From assembly GCA_012727425.1 (NCBI GenBank), contig JAAYHQ010000079.1:25752-89751 (forward strand): 64,000 nt of DNA, in the 5' to 3' direction. The position numbers were made by a program, and so were the translations under genes. Below the pieces are notes generated by a model that saw only the letters and a list, made by a program, of their open reading frames with translations, did no database searches and was not told the origin of the DNA. This DNA comes from Bacillota bacterium. GTDB taxonomy: Bacteria > Bacillota > UBA4882 > UBA10575. The number at the start of each line of letters is the position of its first letter. Within the stretch, counting starts at the first letter, position 1. Positions 56,779 to 64,000 of the stretch are shown here, piece by piece.

Positions 56779-58560
56779 ATGTTACCGGCGGTGTACTACC
56801 CGGTCATCTTCGAAAAAAGGGGGGAGTGGACGGTTAACCTGACGCCCGATCCCGGGCTGGCCTGGTGGTGGGCGCAGAGGAATAGATACGACCGGGTTTG
56901 GTCGTGGGACCGGCCTTTTCCCTTATGGCTGGCGGAGCGGCTCCGGGCCGAGCTCGTCCAACACGCCCGCGCCGGGAAGGCCGGTTTTTCACTGCGCCGC
57001 TTGGGGCGGGTACTCGCCAAAACCGCCGGCCGCTACGGCTGGGACGGAGGAGGGAACTGGCTCCCGGTGAAGGAGGCCGGCACCGCCCGGTCCTGCTTTC
57101 TGGCCGCCAGTGCGGAAGAGAACACGCCGCCTTTGGGAACGATGCTTCCCCAAATTATGCTCGGGCGGGCCTTGACCCCGCAAGAACTCCAGCGGGCGCT
57201 CGACCGGAACGGGGTGAGGGTACCTGTTCATCTCTTAACCGCGGCCCTCCAGGAACTGGTCCTAGCCGGAAAGCTGGAACTGACGGCGGCGGTTGGACTG
57301 GACCAGTGGGGCCGTTTCTACTGCCGCCGTTGTGGCGAACGGGAGCGGATCTTCACGGAAAGACTGTTCGGATCCCCCAAACCCAGTCGGATCTGTTCCG
57401 CCTGCCGGGAGTTGGGGGCCTTGACTGACCAGACCCCGCTCTACCACTGGCGGGACCAACAGCCCGGAAGTGAGCCGCCGCCTTCCCCGCCGGCATTGGT
57501 GCTTCCATCCTTAACCAGTTGGCAGGAGCAGGCGGTCACCGACCTCATGGCCTTCTGGCACGATCCCGGGGTCCGGACCATGTTGGTCTGGGCGGTCTGC
57601 GGGGCGGGCAAAACGGAGGTGGTCTTTCCGGTGATCCGGGCCGCTTTGGCCGCGGGAAGACGGGTCCTCCTCACGGTTCCGCGGCGGGAGATCGTCCGGG
57701 AGTTGGGCACCCGGATCAAAAATTGCTTTCCCGGTTTGCCGTTCAGCCTGTTATACGGCGGCCACCAAGAAGAAGTCCCCGCTTCATTACTGGTGGTGGC
57801 CACCACCCACCAACTGCTCCGTTTTACCTCCTATTTCGACCTGGTCATTGTTGATGAGGCGGATGCTTTCCCTTTATACAACAACCCGATGCTGGAAGCC
57901 GCGTTGGACCGGGTGGTCCGCCCGGCGGGCAAACAGATTTATCTGACCGCGACCCCCGACCGGTCCTGGCGGCGCCGGGCGGAGCGGGGGACGATTGCCG
58001 TGACCAAGATTCCCCTCCGCCACCACGGCCGGCCCCTTCCCGTCCCCCGTCTGGTTCGTGCTGTTTTGCCGGAGAAGGAAGACCGGCCCATTCCGGCGGT
58101 GGTCCGCGACTTTATTCTTACACGGAAAGCCCAAGGGCGGAAGGGGCTGATCTTCCTGCCGACCGTGGAAGCGGTCGAAGCGTTTGCGGACCGCCTGAAA
58201 AAAGCCTTGCCCACTGAAGCCCCCTACATCCAACATATCCACGCCCGGGATCCGCTCCGCCGGGAAAAGGTCGAACGCTTTTCCGCCGGTGCCCTCCGGC
58301 TTTTGGTTACGACCACCCTTTTGGAGCGGGGGTTGAATTTCGACCGGTTAGACCTGATGGTCCTGCACGCCGACCAAGAGGCGATCTTTTCGGAGGAGAC
58401 CTTGATCCAGATTGCCGGCCGTGTGGGTCGGAAAGCCGACGACCCCGGTGGTGATGTTTACTTTGTGGCGTCCCGGATCACCCCAACCATGAAAGCTGCG
58501 CGGAACGCGATCTGCCGGATGAACCAAGCCGGAGCTAAAGTCCGGCACGGGCCCAAATGA
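56779..58560 (+). CDS. comFA: ComFA-type competence helicase
   Basis: This 593-aa SF2 DEAD-box protein has a variable N-terminal 180 residues. A four-cysteine zinc finger follows (YCRRCGERERIF ... RICSACRELG, about 176-215), then helicase domain 1 with LVWAVCGAGKTEVVFPVI and DLVIVDEADAFPLYNNPML, and domain 2 with TATPDRSWRR, LIFLPTVEAVEAFADRL, VTTTLLERGLNFDRLDL and QIAGRVGRKADDPGGDVYFV. ComFA helps pull transforming DNA across the membrane. It is followed 47 bp later by comFC. The ATG has GAGGAGG upstream. Confidence 0.92.
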   Translation: MLPAVYYPVIFEKRGEWTVNLTPDPGLAWWWAQRNRYDRVWSWDRPFPLWLAERLRAELVQHARAGKAGFSLRRLGRVLAKTAGRYGWDGGGNWLPVKEAGTARSCFLAASAEENTPPLGTMLPQIMLGRALTPQELQRALDRNGVRVPVHLLTAALQELVLAGKLELTAAVGLDQWGRFYCRRCGERERIFTERLFGSPKPSRICSACRELGALTDQTPLYHWRDQQPGSEPPPSPPALVLPSLTSWQEQAVTDLMAFWHDPGVRTMLVWAVCGAGKTEVVFPVIRAALAAGRRVLLTVPRREIVRELGTRIKNCFPGLPFSLLYGGHQEEVPASLLVVATTHQLLRFTSYFDLVIVDEADAFPLYNNPMLEAALDRVVRPAGKQIYLTATPDRSWRRRAERGTIAVTKIPLRHHGRPLPVPRLVRAVLPEKEDRPIPAVVRDFILTRKAQGRKGLIFLPTVEAVEAFADRLKKALPTEAPYIQHIHARDPLRREKVERFSAGALRLLVTTTLLERGLNFDRLDLMVLHADQEAIFSEETLIQIAGRVGRKADDPGGDVYFVASRITPTMKAARNAICRMNQAGAKVRHGPK

Positions 58561-58564
58561 TTAT

Positions 58565-58591
58565 TAAGAAATAACGGAGATTAACCGATAT
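58565..58591 (+). promoter_or_regulatory. Sigma-D (sigma-28)-like promoter upstream of comFC
   Basis: TAAG, 15 bp and ACCGATAT match the Bacillus sigma-D pattern TAAA-N14-16-GCCGATAT in 3 of 4 and 7 of 8 bases. It lies between comFA and comFC. Confidence 0.5.
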
Positions 58592-58607
58592 AAATTGGGG
58601 GATTTCT

Positions 58608-59351
58608 TTGCGGATTCTTTGGCAAACACTCGTTAAACTGCTCTATCCCCCGCTGCCTTCCTGTGTGGCCTGCGGGGAAACTTTTACGTCCGTTTATCCC
58701 CTGGCGTTTTGCCAGGGCTGCTTGGACCGGATTCCCTTTATCACCAAACCGGTCTGTTCCCGTTGCGACCGTCCCTTGCGTGGTGGCGAAAGTGACCCCT
58801 GCCGCGAATGCAGGGGCGAATCCTATTTTTATGACCAGGCCATGGCGGTCGCCGTTTACGACGGTTACATGCGGGAGTTGCTGCATAGCGCAAAATATGA
58901 TTTCCGGCCCGATCTGGCCCGGGGTTTGGGCACGATTTTGGCGGTTTGGGCCGAAAACGAAACGCGATTGGAGGGGATTGATGCGGTTATACCAGTTCCC
59001 CTGCACCCGGAGAAACTGGCCGCCCGTGGTTACAACCAAACGGAATTGATGGCGGAACCGTTGGCCGCGGCTTTACATCGCCCGTTATATACCGGGGTGT
59101 TACAGCGGATCAGGCCGACGGTGAGCCAAAGCAAGCTCAGCCGCCGGGAGCGGAAGGAGAACACCAGGAACGCTTTTGCGGTTATTGATTGTGCGGCCAT
59201 AGCCGGGAAAGAGGTGCTATTGGTTGATGACATCCGCACGACGGGGTATACCCTCTCCGCCGCCGCCCGTGTGCTGCTTCTGGCCGGTGCGCGCCGGGTG
59301 AAGGCGCTGACCATGGCGGTGGGGGTGACGACCGGGTCGTGGGAAAGATGA
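58608..59351 (+). CDS. comFC: ComFC-family phosphoribosyltransferase-like competence protein
   Basis: This 247-aa protein has an N-terminal zinc finger (PSCVACGETF, FCQGCLDRI, CSRCDRPL, CRECRGES) and a type I phosphoribosyltransferase domain (IPVPLHPEKLAARGYNQTELMAEPLA, RPTVSQSKLSRRERKENTRNAF, VLLVDDIRTTGYTLSAAARVL). ComFC/GntX is needed for DNA uptake in competent bacteria. The start is TTG after GGGGG. A sigma-D-like promoter lies just upstream. Confidence 0.93.
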   Translation: MRILWQTLVKLLYPPLPSCVACGETFTSVYPLAFCQGCLDRIPFITKPVCSRCDRPLRGGESDPCRECRGESYFYDQAMAVAVYDGYMRELLHSAKYDFRPDLARGLGTILAVWAENETRLEGIDAVIPVPLHPEKLAARGYNQTELMAEPLAAALHRPLYTGVLQRIRPTVSQSKLSRRERKENTRNAFAVIDCAAIAGKEVLLVDDIRTTGYTLSAAARVLLLAGARRVKALTMAVGVTTGSWER

Positions 59352-59478
59352 GGATAAAACAGGTGAATTGGAGGGTAAAACTGATTCCTGGTTGCAGAAC
59401 GGTAGAGAGTGATGAGGTGTTAAGGTGTAAAACGGTGTCCTTCTAAGGGATGGAACAAAAAGGCAGGAGGGGTCTTCT

Positions 59479-59808
59479 TTGAGTCTAAAGAACTGCAAAC
59501 GCTGCGGAAAACTCTTTAATATCCGGGGTTATACGTATAATGTTTGCAAAGATTGTTTGGAAAAGGACAATGCCGATTTTGAACGGCTCCGGCAATATAT
59601 CTTAACCCATCCGTACGCTTCGGTCCTGGAATTAAGCCAGGAAACGGGGGTGGAACCGGCGGTGATCACCCGTTTCCACCGGGAAGGCCGGTTCATCAAC
59701 CGTGAGAAACAGGAAGGGAACCTCTTATGTGCCCAGTGCGGCGCACCGGTTCCCGCCGGGCAGTTTTGTAAAGAGTGTGGAACGCAAACGCCTCGAAAAA
59801 ACAGATAA
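59479..59808 (+). CDS. yvyF: YvyF-type flagellar operon zinc-ribbon protein (TIGR03826)
   Basis: This 109-aa protein has two zinc ribbons, NCKRCGKLFNIRGYTYNVCKDC at the start and CAQCGAPVPAGQFCKECG near the end. They flank an HTH-like helix region (RLRQYILTHPYASVLELSQETGVEPAVITRFHREGRF). It always lies between comF and flgM in Firmicutes, and its role in flagellar regulation is not well defined. The start is TTG with AGGAGGGG upstream. Confidence 0.9.
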   Translation: MSLKNCKRCGKLFNIRGYTYNVCKDCLEKDNADFERLRQYILTHPYASVLELSQETGVEPAVITRFHREGRFINREKQEGNLLCAQCGAPVPAGQFCKECGTQTPRKNR

Positions 59809-59818
59809 TAAATACCAC

Positions 59819-59846
59819 TAAACATCTCTTCGGGGTCAACCGATAT
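59819..59846 (+). promoter_or_regulatory. Sigma-D (sigma-28) promoter for the flgM operon
   Basis: TAAA, 16 bp and ACCGATAT match the sigma-D consensus TAAA-N14-16-GCCGATAT in 11 of 12 positions, 47 bp before the flgM start codon. FlgM is the anti-sigma factor for this same sigma factor, so feedback control is expected. Confidence 0.8.
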
Positions 59847-59893
59847 AACCCTTGAGAGAAGATCCTAAGGTTGGGAGAAAGGGGTATAGGTCA

Positions 59894-60196
59894 ATGCTCA
59901 TCTCAAATCAGCAGGTTAACTCGGTAATTAAAGCCTATGAAGTGACGAGAAACCAAAAAAACCGGACTATTCAAGCGACGGAGTCCGTTCGACGGGGTGA
60001 TTCCTTGTTACTGTCACCGGAAGCAAGAGAGCTTCATCTGATCCGAAAAAATATAGCGCAAGCACCTGAAGTCCGTTCCGAACTTGTGGCTGAGCTTCGC
60101 GAATCGATTGCCAAAGGTGAATACAAGGTGACCAGTGAACAAGTGGCCCACCGGATGCTGGTCCGGAGTTTGGTCGACCGGATTGTGGGGGGATGA
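59894..60196 (+). CDS. flgM: Anti-sigma-28 factor FlgM
   Basis: From ATG 59894 this is 100 aa; the track's earlier start adds 14 residues that overlap the promoter leader. It matches the FlgM pattern: a polar, flexible N-terminal half (NSVIKAYEVTRNQKN), then DSLLLSPEARELHLIRKNIAQAPEVRSELVAELRESIAKGEYKVTSEQVAHRML, where the final helices bind sigma-28. GGGAGAAAGGGG lies upstream. It overlaps flgN by 4 nt. Confidence 0.93.
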   Translation: MLISNQQVNSVIKAYEVTRNQKNRTIQATESVRRGDSLLLSPEARELHLIRKNIAQAPEVRSELVAELRESIAKGEYKVTSEQVAHRMLVRSLVDRIVGG

Positions 60197-60609
60197 CCGT
60201 GTCCGCGGAAGCGCAAAGCCGGATGGCGGAAGAACTTGATCTCCTCCAGCAATTGGTAGATTTGGCCGTCGCCAAAAAAGCGGCGCTTTTTGAAAACGAT
60301 TTGGAAGCTTTAAGGCAGATTATCGACGGTGAAGAAAAAGCCTTGGCCAAAGCCGAAGCTTTACACCTCCACCATGAGGAAGGGCTTGACAAAACGCCGG
60401 AAGGTCGACAGTTGCTGCAGAAAAGGGCCGCCTTGATTGCCAAGCTTAAGGAGGTTAATCTTTTAAACCAACAATTACTGGAGGATGCTTTGGCCCTCGT
60501 GGATTATTCCTTACGCCTGATCCATGGTGCGGAAGAAAGTGACCTGTACGGTTCCTCCGGACGGGTTGAAACCGTGGGTAACCGTTCAATACTGAACTGG
60601 AGAGGATAA
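60193..60609 (+). CDS. flgN: Flagellar hook-filament junction chaperone FlgN
   Basis: This 138-aa all-helical protein contains ELDLLQQLVDLAVAKKAALFENDLEALRQIIDGEEKALAKAEAL and a C-terminal amphipathic segment (LLNQQLLEDALALVDYSLRLI) typical of the FlgN chaperone of FlgK and FlgL. Recognition rests partly on position between flgM and flgK. The end is YGSSGRVETVGNRSILNWRG. Confidence 0.9.
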   Translation: MTVSAEAQSRMAEELDLLQQLVDLAVAKKAALFENDLEALRQIIDGEEKALAKAEALHLHHEEGLDKTPEGRQLLQKRAALIAKLKEVNLLNQQLLEDALALVDYSLRLIHGAEESDLYGSSGRVETVGNRSILNWRG

Positions 60610-60611
60610 AC

Positions 60612-62036
60612 ATGCGTTCCACATTTGGCGGTATCGAAACAATGTTGCGGGGATTGCGGGCCCAGCAGTTGGCTCTGGATACGACCGGGCATAACATCAG
60701 TAACGCCAACACCCCGGGTTATTCCCGGCAAACGGTGGATATGACGGCGACTGATCCGTATGCGGTGCCGACGATGAACCGGTATCAGATTGCCGGTCAG
60801 ATCGGAACCGGCGTTACGGTGACCCAGATTCGCCGGTTGCGGGACCTGTTTGTGGACCGGCGAACCCAATATGAGAATGCCGCGCTGGGTTACTGGGATG
60901 CGCGGCAGCGTAACTTCAGCCATTTGGAAGTGACGTTGGCCGAACCGGCGGAACTCGATACCGGGTCCAGTATCGGTTATCACCTTAATGAGTTCTGGTC
61001 GGCCCTGCAACAACTGGGGAATGCCAACCGGGCCGACAATATTGCCGTCCGCTCGGTGGTCCGGGAGAAAGCAAACAACCTCTGTGACTCGATCCGCAGT
61101 ACCTACCGGCAGCTGACTACTTTGCAAAAGGACCTCAGTGCGGAGATTGCGGTGAAGATCGGACGGATTAATTCTTTAGCCGACCAGATTGCCGGATTGA
61201 ATGCGGAGATTGCCAAGATCACGGCGGTGGGGGACAACCCCAATGATCTGCTGGACAAGCGGGAAGTTTTGGTGGGCGAGCTCTCCACCTTGGTTTCCAT
61301 CTCCATCCAGAGTGATGAGCGCAGTCAGTACAACATTAGTATCGCAGGGATGCTTTTGGTTGCCGGGGACATGTCATGCCACATGGATGTCCTGGATGAC
61401 GGCCGTATCGTCTGGGCCCACAACGGGCTGGATGTTCAATTTACCAACGGTGAGATCAGAGGCTTGCTGGAGATGCGGGACGTGGAAGTTCAGTATTATG
61501 TGGATTCGTTAAACGATTTTGCCACCACGCTGATCACCGCGTTTAACAACCAGCATAGCCTGGGAACAGATTTAGATGGAAACACCGGAAATAACTTTTT
61601 TGCCGGGACTGGTGCGGCGGATATTACCCTCGACAATGCAATTCTGGCTGATGACGGGCTGCGCCGGATCGCCGCTGCTTTGATTACAGGCCCTTGGGAT
61701 AATCAAGTTGGTAACGGCGACAATGCGTTGGAACTTGCCCGTGTGCTCAAAGAAGTGCCTTTAATTAACGGTAATACCTTGTCGGATTTCTACGATAGTT
61801 TAATTGCGAAATTAGGGGTGGATGCGGAAAAGGCAAAGGTGACCCATGACAACCAGAAGACGCTGGTTGGGCACCTCAAAAACATGCAGGAATCGGTGGC
61901 CGGGGTCTCCCTTGATGAGGAGATGGCTAATTTAATCAAGTTCCAGAATGCTTACAACGCGGCCGCCCGGATGATGACCGCCATCGATGAGGTTTTAGAT
62001 CGCTTGATCAACGGCACCGGCATCGTCGGCCGGTAA
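60612..62036 (+). CDS. flgK: Flagellar hook-associated protein 1
   Basis: This 474-aa protein has the rod/hook N-terminal motif FGGIETMLRGLRAQQLALDTTGHNISNANTPGYSRQTVDM and the matching C-terminal helix GVSLDEEMANLIKFQNAYNAAARMMTAIDEVLDRLI. The central D2 region carries DNPNDLLDKREVLVGELSTL. FlgK joins hook and filament. It is exported by the flagellar type III system and has no cleaved signal. A GAGAGG site precedes the ATG by 6 nt. Confidence 0.95.
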   Translation: MRSTFGGIETMLRGLRAQQLALDTTGHNISNANTPGYSRQTVDMTATDPYAVPTMNRYQIAGQIGTGVTVTQIRRLRDLFVDRRTQYENAALGYWDARQRNFSHLEVTLAEPAELDTGSSIGYHLNEFWSALQQLGNANRADNIAVRSVVREKANNLCDSIRSTYRQLTTLQKDLSAEIAVKIGRINSLADQIAGLNAEIAKITAVGDNPNDLLDKREVLVGELSTLVSISIQSDERSQYNISIAGMLLVAGDMSCHMDVLDDGRIVWAHNGLDVQFTNGEIRGLLEMRDVEVQYYVDSLNDFATTLITAFNNQHSLGTDLDGNTGNNFFAGTGAADITLDNAILADDGLRRIAAALITGPWDNQVGNGDNALELARVLKEVPLINGNTLSDFYDSLIAKLGVDAEKAKVTHDNQKTLVGHLKNMQESVAGVSLDEEMANLIKFQNAYNAAARMMTAIDEVLDRLINGTGIVGR

Positions 62037-62065
62037 GGTAATTTCGGTCCAAGGAGGGGTTTGCC

Positions 62066-62953
62066 ATGCGTGTTACGGACAGCATGATCCACATGGGCGT
62101 GCAGGATAATATCCAGAGGGCCATGCAACGTTTGAACAAACACTACAATCAACTGACCACCGGGAAGATGATCAACCGGCCTTCCGATGATCCGGTCGGG
62201 CTGATTTTGGGCATGCGCCTCAAGAAAGGGATTACTGAGAACGAGCAATACAAGGAGAACGTGAACGCTGCCTTGGCGTTGTTGAACGGTTCGGACTACG
62301 CCTTGGATGAGATGACCAAAGCCTTGCAACGTTTAGAAGAATTGGCGGTTCAAGGGGCGAACGGGACGCTTGATGAGATTTCTTTGAACGCCATCGCCAA
62401 TGAAGTGGAAGAATTGCGCAACCATTTATACCAGATAGCCAACACCAAACAGGAAAATACCTACATCTTTGGTGGAGAAAAAACAACCACTCCCCCTTAC
62501 GAGCTGGATACCACCACAACACCGCCGGGGGTGAATTGGCAGGGTTCTTTAAATCCGCTCAAAGCGGAGGTGGGACCGGGGATTGTCATGGAGGTTACGG
62601 TTCCTGGCGACCGGATTTTTGGCACTTTCTTTGATGAGTTGGCGCAGTTCATCGATAATTTACGGAACGGGAACTTCCGTGACATCTCGGCCAATGACAT
62701 TACCAACATCCAAAACCGTTTGGATGAAGTTTTACAGATCCGTGGTGAGATTGGCGCCAAGGTGAACCGGTTGGAGAAGAATGTGGATCGGATGGAACTG
62801 ATGGATATTAACTTCCGGGAACTCCTCAGCAAGATCGAAGATACGGACTATGCCGAGGTTACTATGAACCTGATGATGCAAGAAAGCGTTTACCAGGCTG
62901 CTCTGGCCACCAGCGCCCGGATAATGCGCAGCACCCTCGTTAATTACATATAG
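62066..62953 (+). CDS. flgL: Flagellar hook-associated protein 3
   Basis: This 295-aa protein is flagellin-like at both ends: MRVTDSMIHMGVQDNIQRAMQRLNKHYNQLTTGKMINRPSDDPVGLILGMRLKKG at the start and DYAEVTMNLMMQESVYQAALATSARIMRSTLVNYI at the end. ENTYIFGGEKTTTPPYE marks the middle domain. It is the second junction protein and the adaptor for flagellin. GGAGGGG precedes the ATG. Confidence 0.95.
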   Translation: MRVTDSMIHMGVQDNIQRAMQRLNKHYNQLTTGKMINRPSDDPVGLILGMRLKKGITENEQYKENVNAALALLNGSDYALDEMTKALQRLEELAVQGANGTLDEISLNAIANEVEELRNHLYQIANTKQENTYIFGGEKTTTPPYELDTTTTPPGVNWQGSLNPLKAEVGPGIVMEVTVPGDRIFGTFFDELAQFIDNLRNGNFRDISANDITNIQNRLDEVLQIRGEIGAKVNRLEKNVDRMELMDINFRELLSKIEDTDYAEVTMNLMMQESVYQAALATSARIMRSTLVNYI

Positions 62954-62991
62954 GTTAGTTAGGACGCCCGTTGAAGTAATGAGGTGGAAAA

Positions 62992-63447
62992 ATGAAGATA
63001 AAGACCAAGTTTTTCGGCGAAATTGAAGTTCCTGCGGAAGAGATCATTCATTTTCCCAGTGGATTGCCGGGTTTTGAATCGGAAAAGGAATTTGTCCATT
63101 TACAACCGGAAGATTCGGTCTTTGGTTGTCTCCAATCCTGTCATCAACCGGCGACGGCCTTTATTGTACTCTCTCCGTACCAGCTCTGCCCCGACTATGA
63201 GTTTGAGTTGGATGAGGAGAAACGGGAGGCTTTGGCTGTTGCGAAGCCGGAAGAGGTAAAAGTGCTGTCCATTGTCACTATCCCGCCGGGAAAACCGGAG
63301 GAGGCGACGGTAAACCTCTATGCGCCGATTGTGATCAATACCACCGCGAAAAAGGGGATGCAAGTCATTCTCAGCGAAAGCGGTTACCCCTTGCGGTTTA
63401 AACTCTGGGCCCCAAAAGGGTCGTCTTCCACGGCCGCGGCCAAATAA
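62992..63447 (+). CDS. fliW: Flagellar assembly factor FliW
   Basis: This 151-aa protein carries the FliW motifs TKFFGEIEVPAEEIIHFPSGLPGFESEKEFVHLQP, FGCLQSCHQPATAFIVLSPYQLCPDYEFEL, VLSIVTIPPGKPEEATVNLYAPIVINTTAKKGMQVIL. FliW binds flagellin and CsrA; when flagellin is exported, FliW is freed and blocks CsrA. Its neighbour csrA completes the switch. The ATG follows GAGGTGG. Confidence 0.95.
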   Translation: MKIKTKFFGEIEVPAEEIIHFPSGLPGFESEKEFVHLQPEDSVFGCLQSCHQPATAFIVLSPYQLCPDYEFELDEEKREALAVAKPEEVKVLSIVTIPPGKPEEATVNLYAPIVINTTAKKGMQVILSESGYPLRFKLWAPKGSSSTAAAK

Positions 63448-63621
63448 GCCGGCCGTCGCGGCAGGATCTTCCTTGGTTTTGGCGAACATAGCAGAAGAAT
63501 TATTTGAAGTATGATTTAAAGAAAACGGGGCAGCTTATTCTAAGGCAAGCCCATAATCCACTGGAACGCGAGGCCGGAGGGTTCCGGGGGCAAGTGAGAG
63601 GTAGAGTCAAGGAGGATTTAA

Positions 63622-63855
63622 ATGCTGGTATTGACCAGAAAAACCAACGAAAGCATCATCATCGGCGACGATATTAAGGTAACCGTGGTAGAAGTCAAGG
63701 GCGAACAGGTCAAACTGGGGATCAGTGCGCCCAAACGGATTCCGGTCCACCGGGAGGAGGTTTACCTGGAGATCCAGAGGGAGAACCAAAAGGCCGCGGC
63801 GGCGGGAGTTGGCATCGACGAGTTGAACGTGCTGTGGAGCAAAAAGACAGAGTAA
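63622..63855 (+). CDS. csrA: Carbon storage regulator / translational repressor CsrA
   Basis: This 77-aa RNA-binding protein reads [59 protein letters not shown]. It contains the L4/R44-type RNA-contacting residues and the longer C-terminal helix that FliW binds. Its usual target is the flagellin (hag) mRNA, which should lie just beyond the window. AAGGAGG precedes the ATG by 8 nt. A terminator overlaps the stop codon. Confidence 0.95.
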   Translation: MLVLTRKTNESIIIGDDIKVTVVEVKGEQVKLGISAPKRIPVHREEVYLEIQRENQKAAAAGVGIDELNVLWSKKTE

Positions 63856-63878
63856 AGACCCGGGTCTTTACTCTTTTT
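63851..63878 (+). terminator. Rho-independent terminator after csrA
   Basis: AGTAAAGACC CG GGTCTTTACT is followed by CTTTTTAT. The stem starts in the csrA stop codon. The remaining 120 bp to the window end is AT-rich and holds no gene that I can support. Confidence 0.9.
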
Positions 63879-64000
63879 ATCCCAATTCCACCCTCCTTTT
63901 ATGATTAATAAATTAATAATGGGTAATTTCCAGGCGGCCCTTAATTTTTATCCGGATTTTGCCGATGACTTAATGTAGCTGGGAAATGTTAGTTTTGGGG

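Overview
ORGANISM. The window looks like the chromosome of an endospore-forming, flagellated, fermentative Firmicute from a deep clostridial or Limnochordia-type lineage. Evidence for spores is SpmA, SpmB and SpoIIP; for motility FlgM, FlgN, FlgK, FlgL, FliW and CsrA; for Gram-positive-type cell biology SepF, DivIVA, WhiA, Rex, ComFA and a T-box. Anaerobic fermentation is suggested by an NrdG fragment, AckA, Rex and full lower glycolysis. Several features hint at a two-membrane (diderm) envelope: a sugar-binding protein whose signal peptide lacks a lipobox cysteine, a DUF3108 protein and an HlyD-like protein. That is inference, not proof. TTG start codons are common. No transposase, prophage, CRISPR array, tRNA gene or rRNA gene was seen; this is ordinary core chromosome with one sugar-utilisation island. 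LAYOUT. 1-8.3 kb: 3' end of nrdG, then pgeF, an HlyD-like gene, yggS, sepF, proC, ylmH and divIVA (the ylm cell-division cluster, lacking ylmG), then spmAB on the minus strand and whiA. 8.4-14.9 kb: gap-pgk-tpiA-gpmI-eno-secG. 15-19.6 kb: a chemoreceptor with a Cys-rich tail, ackA, smpB behind a perfect consensus promoter, the tmRNA gene, a small protein gene and an unexplained structured RNA candidate. 19.6-24.8 kb: two half-size ChrA transporters, transketolase, a pseudouridine synthase and a LysM protein. 24.9-31.5 kb: a minus-strand glycan island (GH3 glycosidase, two ABC permeases, binding protein, LacI-type regulator) with a perfect palindromic operator. 32-39 kb: a rubredoxin-like protein, AzlCD, RNase P RNA, a double PII-like protein with a duplicated DUF1538 membrane protein, FabH and a PP-loop ATPase. 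39-43.7 kb: a Fur-family regulator overlapping a TtcA-like gene, a cysteine T-box with cysE-cysS, and a CPBP protease. 43.8-52 kb: a ywl-like operon (Sua5, DUF3108, a YwlE-RpiB fusion ORF, upp, a WecA/TagO-type transferase), then YjbQ, a P2-type Ca2+ ATPase and RseC. 52-64 kb: spoIIP (minus), rex, a Gx transporter, recD2, comFA, comFC and the yvyF-flgM-flgN-flgK-flgL-fliW-csrA block with two sigma-D-like promoters. HOW IT FITS. Sugars entering through the ABC/GH3 island feed glycolysis and the transketolase/RpiB pentose branch, and AckA makes ATP from acetyl phosphate. Rex is expected to sense NADH/NAD+. Cysteine supply and charging share one T-box. Late flagellar genes sit behind a comF locus as in Bacillus. 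The best leads for something undescribed are the structured RNA at about 19.30-19.50 kb, the PII-like/DUF1538 pair, the YwlE-RpiB fusion and the likely AUU start of spmA.
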